Notes under the pieces: generated by a model
What the model saw: only the letters and a program-made list of their open reading frames with translations
Databases searched by the model: none
What the model was told of the DNA's origin: nothing
Assembly: GCA_002721995.1 (NCBI GenBank)
Contig: PBMF01000028.1
Location: forward strand, 27,161 to 91,160
From: Chloroflexota bacterium
Lineage (GTDB): Bacteria > Chloroflexota > Dehalococcoidia > Lucifugimonadales > UBA3495
Length of the DNA stretch: 64,000 bases
Reading direction: 5' to 3'
Program-made: the position numbers and the translations under genes
Shown here: piece after piece, positions 59,523-64,000 of the stretch
How the letters are laid out: each line of letters begins with the position of its first letter
Numbering within the stretch: the first letter of the stretch is position 1

Positions 59523-61544
59523 CTAGGACTCTTCCTCCCAGGGCATGCCGGTCTCCCGCCTCTGCGACCGCCCAGAATCGTCCTCAGCGGTTGCAACTAG
59601 GGACGGCTCGGGACGCTCGGCGGTGCTGATGCTCCCATCGCTAAAAATCACGCCGTCTTCGCAGTAGGCCTCGATGCGCCCACCCCCGAACTGCTCCCGG
59701 TACAGGTTGGCGTAGAGTCCGCCCTTGGCCAGCAGCTGGCCGTGGGGGCCGTGCTCCACGATCCGCCCTTTGTCCACCACGTAGATGACATCGGCCGATA
59801 TGATCGTGGAAAGCCGGTGGGCGATGACCATGGTCGTCCGGTCGCGCATCAGCGGCTGCAGGGCCGACTGCACGTAACGCTCACTGGCCGTGTCCAGTGC
59901 CGAGGTGGCCTCGTCCAGGATCAGCACCCGGGGCTGGTGCAGGATCACCCGGGCGATGGACAGCCTTTGGCGTTCGCCGCCGGACAGCCGAAAACCACGC
60001 TCGCCCACCACCGTGTCGTAGCCATCGGGCATCTCCAATATCCGGTCGTGAATGAAGGCCGCCTTGGCCGCCGTCACCACCTCCTCATTGGTGGCCTCGG
60101 GCCGGGCGTAGAGCAGGTTCTTCTCCATGGTGTCGTGGAACAGGTAACTGTCCTGGGTGACGAAGCCGATGATCTCCGCCAGGTCCCGCTGCCTGATCTT
60201 CCGCACGTCGATGCCGTCGATAGACACCGAGCCCTCGGTGACGTCGTACAGCCGGGGCACCAGGTAGGCCAGGGTGGTCTTGCCCGCGCCGCTGGGCCCC
60301 ACGAAGGCCGCCAACTGCCCGGGGGGGATGTCCAGGCTCACGCCGTCCAGCGCCCACAGCCGAGCGTCGGGCTCGGCCTCGTGCTCCACGATGCCGTTGT
60401 TGGACTGACCGTAGTTGACCCGCACCGAGTCGAAGGCGATGGCCCCCGACACCTCCTTGGCGTCCATGGGCCTGGCGTCCGGCGCGTCCACGATCTCCTG
60501 TTTCAGGTCCAGGTAGCCGTAGATACGCTCGAAAAGGGCCATGGACGACTGCAACTCCACCGAAACCTGGAGCAGCCTGCCCACTGGGAAGTAGAGCCGG
60601 CTCTGCAGCGTGGTGAAGGCGATGATCGTCCCGGCAGTGACGGCGGGCGCTCCGGTCCCCGAGATCAGATAGCCGGCCAGCAGGTAGATGAACGCCGGCG
60701 AGATGGACAGGAAGGTCATGACCACAGCGAAGAAGGAGTGGCCAATCATCTGCTGGCGCACCGCCAAGTCGGAGAGCTCCTGGTTGTGGCGGTGGAAGTT
60801 GGCCATCTCCTGGGTCTGACGGCCGAACAACTTGGCCAGCATGATGCCCGACACGGACAGGGTTTCCTGGGTGATGGCGGTGACCTCGGCCATGGAACGC
60901 TGGGCCTCGGCGGTAACGGCACGGCGTTTCTTGCCCACCACCCGGGTCAGGACGAAGCAGAATGGCACCGTCGCCACGGCTACGATGGTCAACTGCCAGG
61001 AAAGGATAACCATGGCGACCAGGGTGCTGATGAAGATCACGGTGTTGGAGATGGTGTCGGTCAGCGTGCTGGTCACCACCGACTGGATACCGCCCACGTC
61101 GTTGGACACCCGCGACTGGATCTCGCCGGTGCGGGTGCTGGTGAAGAAACCCAATGAAATGCCCTGCAGGTGGACGTAGACGGCGTCGCGCAGATCACGC
61201 ATGACACTTTGGCCCACCTGGTTGGTCATGTAGGTCTGGAGCACGCCCATCAGTCCGTTGGCGATGGCGATGGCCGTCATGACCGCGGCCAGTATCCACA
61301 GCAGGTCCATGTCCGGACCCCCGGTGGCCGGGAACAAGGCTGAGTCGAAGACCACCTTGATGAGCACCGGGTTGACCACACCGATGCTGGCGGTGAGCAG
61401 TATGAGCACAGCCACCGACACCACCTGGAACCGGTAGGGCCGGAAGAGCCGCACCGTCCGGGGCACCGGAGGGCTGGTGAGAGGCGTAAGACCCAGGGAG
61501 TCTGGTTTGTCGGCCGAGTTCCCCGGCCCGATATGGTGCATCAT
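59523..61544 (-). CDS. ABC exporter: fused permease and ATPase
   Basis: 673 residues, half-transporter of the MsbA/LmrA-like type. An N-terminal permease domain with six transmembrane helices (about residues 30-330) is followed by an ATPase: Walker A VGPSGAGKTT, signature LSGGERQRLS, Walker B VLILDEATSALD, H-loop AHRLST. It should work as a homodimer exporting lipids, drugs or peptides. A 60-residue acidic/Ser-rich C-terminal tail follows the ATPase. No partner gene is adjacent. Confidence 0.92.
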   Translation of the reverse strand: MMHHIGPGNSADKPDSLGLTPLTSPPVPRTVRLFRPYRFQVVSVAVLILLTASIGVVNPVLIKVVFDSALFPATGGPDMDLLWILAAVMTAIAIANGLMGVLQTYMTNQVGQSVMRDLRDAVYVHLQGISLGFFTSTRTGEIQSRVSNDVGGIQSVVTSTLTDTISNTVIFISTLVAMVILSWQLTIVAVATVPFCFVLTRVVGKKRRAVTAEAQRSMAEVTAITQETLSVSGIMLAKLFGRQTQEMANFHRHNQELSDLAVRQQMIGHSFFAVVMTFLSISPAFIYLLAGYLISGTGAPAVTAGTIIAFTTLQSRLYFPVGRLLQVSVELQSSMALFERIYGYLDLKQEIVDAPDARPMDAKEVSGAIAFDSVRVNYGQSNNGIVEHEAEPDARLWALDGVSLDIPPGQLAAFVGPSGAGKTTLAYLVPRLYDVTEGSVSIDGIDVRKIRQRDLAEIIGFVTQDSYLFHDTMEKNLLYARPEATNEEVVTAAKAAFIHDRILEMPDGYDTVVGERGFRLSGGERQRLSIARVILHQPRVLILDEATSALDTASERYVQSALQPLMRDRTTMVIAHRLSTIISADVIYVVDKGRIVEHGPHGQLLAKGGLYANLYREQFGGGRIEAYCEDGVIFSDGSISTAERPEPSLVATAEDDSGRSQRRETGMPWEEES

Positions 61545-61709
61545 GGGAGTCTGCCTGCAGTATGGATGAAACGGCTTGGCCCATCACTGAGGCGTGGTCT
61601 AGCCGCAATAATTTCCTTTGTCCGGCAAGCCATGAACGGTGCCCGTCGGACGTGGGCTTATTTTATCACCCAGGCGTAAAGGGGCCTGATGCGCGCCAAC
61701 CCTCGCGTA

Positions 61710-61784
61710 TGTCACCCTGAGTGAAGCGAAGGGTCTGCCAAGGTGCTGATCGGCAGATTCTTCGGCTGGCGCCTCAGAATGACA
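61710..61784. repeat. Palindromic repeat family A, copy 5 (short form)
   Basis: TGTCACCCTGAGTGAAGCGA at the left, then GGCAGATTCTTCGG and CTCAGAATGACA at the right. About 75 bp. It lies in the 309-base gap between the ABC exporter and the next LLM gene; nothing else is seen there. Confidence 0.75.
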
Positions 61785-61853
61785 GGGGCGGGTAGTGAGG
61801 TGATCGGGATGTAGTGTGGCTGGAGAGGCGTACGGAAATCCCCCTCTCGCCCC

Positions 61854-62984
61854 CTACCAGTCCTTAATCACAGGCAGTATCTCTTTCCCAAAGAGGCCGA
61901 TGTTGGCCATGGTGGCCTCGTGGTCCATCTTGGACTCCTGGCCATACATGATTAGGTGTTCCATGCCCAGGCGTTTGTGCAAGTACTCCAGCTTCTCCAG
62001 CACGGTGTCGGGTGTGCCACAGACGATGTGGTAGTTCTCCTTCAGCTCCTCGAAGGACTGGTTGCCCAGGGGTCGGGCAGCCCGCCGCGCGGCCACGGCC
62101 TGGCCCGCCGCCGACCGGTAACCCACCGGGTTCATGTACTCCCTTGGGCCTCGGGTGGTGGCCCCCATGCGCCAGATGAAGTGCTTGGCCTGCTCGTCGG
62201 CCTTCTCCTGGGTATCGGCCACGTAGCAGCAGAGCAGATAGCCGAAGTTGTCCTTGATAACCGTGTGTCCCGCTCCCTCGGCAGCGGTACGGTAGGTGGA
62301 GAACAGGTCCTCGGTCACGTCCAGGGGAGTGAGGAAAGCCACGTAGGTGTAGCCGTGCACGCCGCACCACTCGGCCGTCTCGGGGCTGGCCGTGCCGGGC
62401 ACCCAGATGGGCGGATGGGGCTTCTGGATGGGCACCATCCACGGGTTCACCACCCGGTAGTTGTAGTGCTTGCTCTCCCAGCGGAAGGGTCCGGGGGTAG
62501 TCCAGGTCTTGATCAGCAGGTCGTGGCACTCTTCGAAGCGGTCCCGGTTCTCGGTCGGATTTATGTTGGTGGAAACGGTCTCCACCCCCGTGCCCCGCAC
62601 TATGCCGGATATGACCCGGCCACCGGAGATCACGTCGATCATCGCGATCTCCTCTGCAAGCCGCACCGGGTTCTCGTGGATGGGCAGAATGTTGCCCAGG
62701 AGCAGTATCTTGACGTTCTTGGTGATGCGGGCCAGCACGGCTGCGGTCAGGTTGCACGAGGCGTTCATGCACGACGGCGTGTTGTGGTGCTCGTTGACCA
62801 TGATGCCGTCATAGCCCAGCTCATCCACGTACTGCGACTCGTCGAAATAACGCTTGAACAAGTCGTTGGCCGTGTTGGGGTTGAAGAGGTCATTGGGAAA
62901 AGTAAGCCGCAAGGACGGGTACTTGTCCGCCTCCTCCTCCGGGTATTCATGGTACGGGAACTCGCTGAAGTAATAGACCTTCAT
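61854..62984 (-). CDS. LLM class flavin-dependent monooxygenase
   Basis: 376 residues. Luciferase-fold enzyme with GYDGIMVNEHHNTP, VKILLLGNILPIHENPVRLAEE and DVISGGRVISGIVRG, which place it among the FMNH2-dependent monooxygenases. The substrate is unknown. Third LLM enzyme in the window, a feature shared with SAR202-like genomes. Confidence 0.92.
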   Translation of the reverse strand: MKVYYFSEFPYHEYPEEEADKYPSLRLTFPNDLFNPNTANDLFKRYFDESQYVDELGYDGIMVNEHHNTPSCMNASCNLTAAVLARITKNVKILLLGNILPIHENPVRLAEEIAMIDVISGGRVISGIVRGTGVETVSTNINPTENRDRFEECHDLLIKTWTTPGPFRWESKHYNYRVVNPWMVPIQKPHPPIWVPGTASPETAEWCGVHGYTYVAFLTPLDVTEDLFSTYRTAAEGAGHTVIKDNFGYLLCCYVADTQEKADEQAKHFIWRMGATTRGPREYMNPVGYRSAAGQAVAARRAARPLGNQSFEELKENYHIVCGTPDTVLEKLEYLHKRLGMEHLIMYGQESKMDHEATMANIGLFGKEILPVIKDW

Positions 62985-63044
62985 GGGGTTCGGGTTGTCT
63001 CCTTGGTTGTGTCTAGGTTTTGGTGGGGGGCTGAAATCACCCTC

Positions 63045-63135
63045 AGTTCCCCTTTATAAAAGGGGGAGGAAAAAAACCCTCTTTCGCCAAAGGGTTAGCA
63101 AAGCCCCCCTTTGCAAAGGGGGGTTGGGGGGATTT
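63045..63135. repeat. Inverted repeat element family E
   Basis: CCCCTTTATAAAAGGGGG at the left and CCCCCCTTTGCAAAGGGGGG at the right, each a hairpin, with related units between. Non-coding, upstream of the LLM gene and downstream of the synthetase. Confidence 0.6.
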
Positions 63136-63138
63136 CCC

Positions 63139-64000
63139 CTACTCCTCCAGAGTCGTTATATCCCCGGGGTCCAGGCCCAGTTCGTTGGCTTTCAGCAGCC
63201 GGCGCATGATCTTGCCCGAGCGGGTCTTGGGCAGGACGGGCATGAATTCTAGCTCGGCGGGGACGGCGATGGGACCCAGCTCGTTCCTCACGTGCAGTTT
63301 CAGGGCGTCAATCATCTCATCCGACGGGTCTTGACCAACGCGCAGGGTCACGAAGCCCTTGATGATCTCACCGCGAATATCGTCTGGCTTGCCGATCACC
63401 GCGGCCTCGGCCACGGCGGCGTGGGAGACCAGGGCGCTTTCGACCTCCGCTGAGCCGATGCGGTGTCCCGCCACGTTCAGCACGTCGTCGGCCCGGCCCA
63501 CCACCATGTAGTAGCCGTCGGCGTCGCGCAGGGCCACGTCCCCGGTGAGGTAGACGCCGGGTATGGTGTTCCAGTCGCGGTCATAACGCTCGGGGTCGCC
63601 GAAAACCGTGCGGTAGAAGTGGGGGAAGGGGCGTTTAATCACCAGCAGACCGCCCTTGTCAGGCTCGGTTATGGGCTGGCCTTCCCGATCCACGATATCC
63701 ATCAACGCTCCGGGCAGGGGCTTGCCCACCCGCCCCGGCTTCACCGGCATGGTGGCGGTGGTGGCCAGGCAGGGCCCGCCAGTCTCGGTCTGCCACCAGT
63801 TGTCCACGATGTGGCCCCACTTGCCGTTACCGCAGATGAACTCGTAGGTCCATTTCAGCGCCTCGGGGTTCAGGGGCTCGCCGGCGCAGGTCAGGAAGCG
63901 CAGGGAAGTCAGGTCGTACTTCAGGGCGTATTCCTCACCGTAACGCATGAGCATGCGCAGGGCGGTGGGGGCCGTGAATATCACGTTCACGCCGTACTTT
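63139..64000 (-). CDS. Acetyl-CoA synthetase (AMP-forming), C-terminal part
   Basis: The frame runs out of the window at 64000, so only the C-terminal part is seen, about 287 codons. ANL-superfamily motifs: DNWWQTETG (A5), LTGDVALRD (A7 with the hinge Asp), GRADDVLNVAGHRIG (A8) and TRSGKIMRR with the catalytic, acetylatable Lys (A10). Activates acetate or another short acid to its CoA ester through an acyl-AMP. A propionyl- or acryloyl-specific enzyme cannot be excluded without the N-terminal pocket. Confidence 0.9.
   Translation of the reverse strand, partial: KYGVNVIFTAPTALRMLMRYGEEYALKYDLTSLRFLTCAGEPLNPEALKWTYEFICGNGKWGHIVDNWWQTETGGPCLATTATMPVKPGRVGKPLPGALMDIVDREGQPITEPDKGGLLVIKRPFPHFYRTVFGDPERYDRDWNTIPGVYLTGDVALRDADGYYMVVGRADDVLNVAGHRIGSAEVESALVSHAAVAEAAVIGKPDDIRGEIIKGFVTLRVGQDPSDEMIDALKLHVRNELGPIAVPAELEFMPVLPKTRSGKIMRRLLKANELGLDPGDITTLEE

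Noticed and set aside
59742-61157. Long plus-strand open frame of 471 codons
   Set aside because: Antisense shadow of the ABC exporter, whose motifs are complete on the minus strand.

Overview
The window is GC-rich chromosomal DNA, densely packed with genes on both strands. It most resembles the Chloroflexota (Dehalococcoidia / SAR202-like lineages). That is an inference from gene content: three luciferase-like flavin oxidoreductases, an enolase-superfamily enzyme, Mo-dependent sulfite oxidase-family enzymes, NIPSNAP-like proteins, a Crp/Fnr regulator with PcrA, SelB, and several families of palindromic intergenic repeats. There is no rRNA, tRNA, CRISPR array, prophage or intact insertion sequence.

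Layout. 0-7.4 kb: DUF1015 protein, class V aminotransferase, a Crp/Fnr regulator whose N-terminus is split over three frames, PcrA-type helicase, and an unrecognised conserved protein. 7.5-9.5 kb: an island visibly lower in GC than its surroundings, with two unrecognised genes; the second has a PD-(D/E)xK nuclease-like motif and a frameshift near its start. 9.6-17.3 kb: alcohol dehydrogenase, GNAT protein, two NIPSNAP-like paralogues, enolase-superfamily enzyme, a PadR-type regulator with its own operator-like dyad followed by an ArsM arsenite methyltransferase, PIG-L deacetylase and small proteins; repeats are concentrated at 10.8-12.6 kb. 17.4-25.7 kb: a sulfur cassette (thiol dioxygenase, four-domain rhodanese, two sulfite oxidase-family molybdoenzymes, cupin, small membrane protein, MFS transporter), then a cyclase and a Ham1-like NTPase. 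25.8-36.8 kb: MoxR/VWA pair, two PAP2 phosphatases, two radical SAM proteins, a gluconate dehydrogenase subunit 3-like protein, PhoU, a ChlI-like AAA+ protein, DUF1232 and HemW. 36.8-44.1 kb: a DUF6883/DUF4926 pair, SelB, NurA, nitronate monooxygenase-like enzyme, a secreted HExxH protein and an FAD oxidoreductase. 44.2-47.1 kb: siroheme sulfite/nitrite reductase plus uroporphyrinogen-III synthase. 47.2-52.1 kb: pstSCAB-phoU on the minus strand. 52.2-64 kb: LLM oxidoreductases, a HAD dehalogenase, an alpha/beta hydrolase, peroxiredoxin, gamma-glutamyltransferase, an HdrB-like CCG protein, an ABC exporter and a truncated acetyl-CoA synthetase.

The most striking signal is in the leader of the siroheme reductase operon (44209-44415). 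A strong promoter is followed at once by an 18-residue reading frame with five cysteine codons in seven positions. Three alternative pairings follow (1:2, 2:3, 3:4), the last an intrinsic terminator just before the reductase. This is the layout of a ribosome-mediated, cysteine-responsive transcription attenuator, and it implies that the reductase serves cysteine biosynthesis. The upstream ORF appears leaderless, as may pcrA and pstS.

Together the genes suggest an organism that oxidises organic thiols and sulfite in one cassette (17.5-22.6 kb), assimilates sulfite under cysteine control in another (44.2-47.1 kb), takes up phosphate through Pst with two PhoU proteins, methylates arsenic, and probably makes selenoproteins, since selB is present, although no selenoprotein gene was recognised here.
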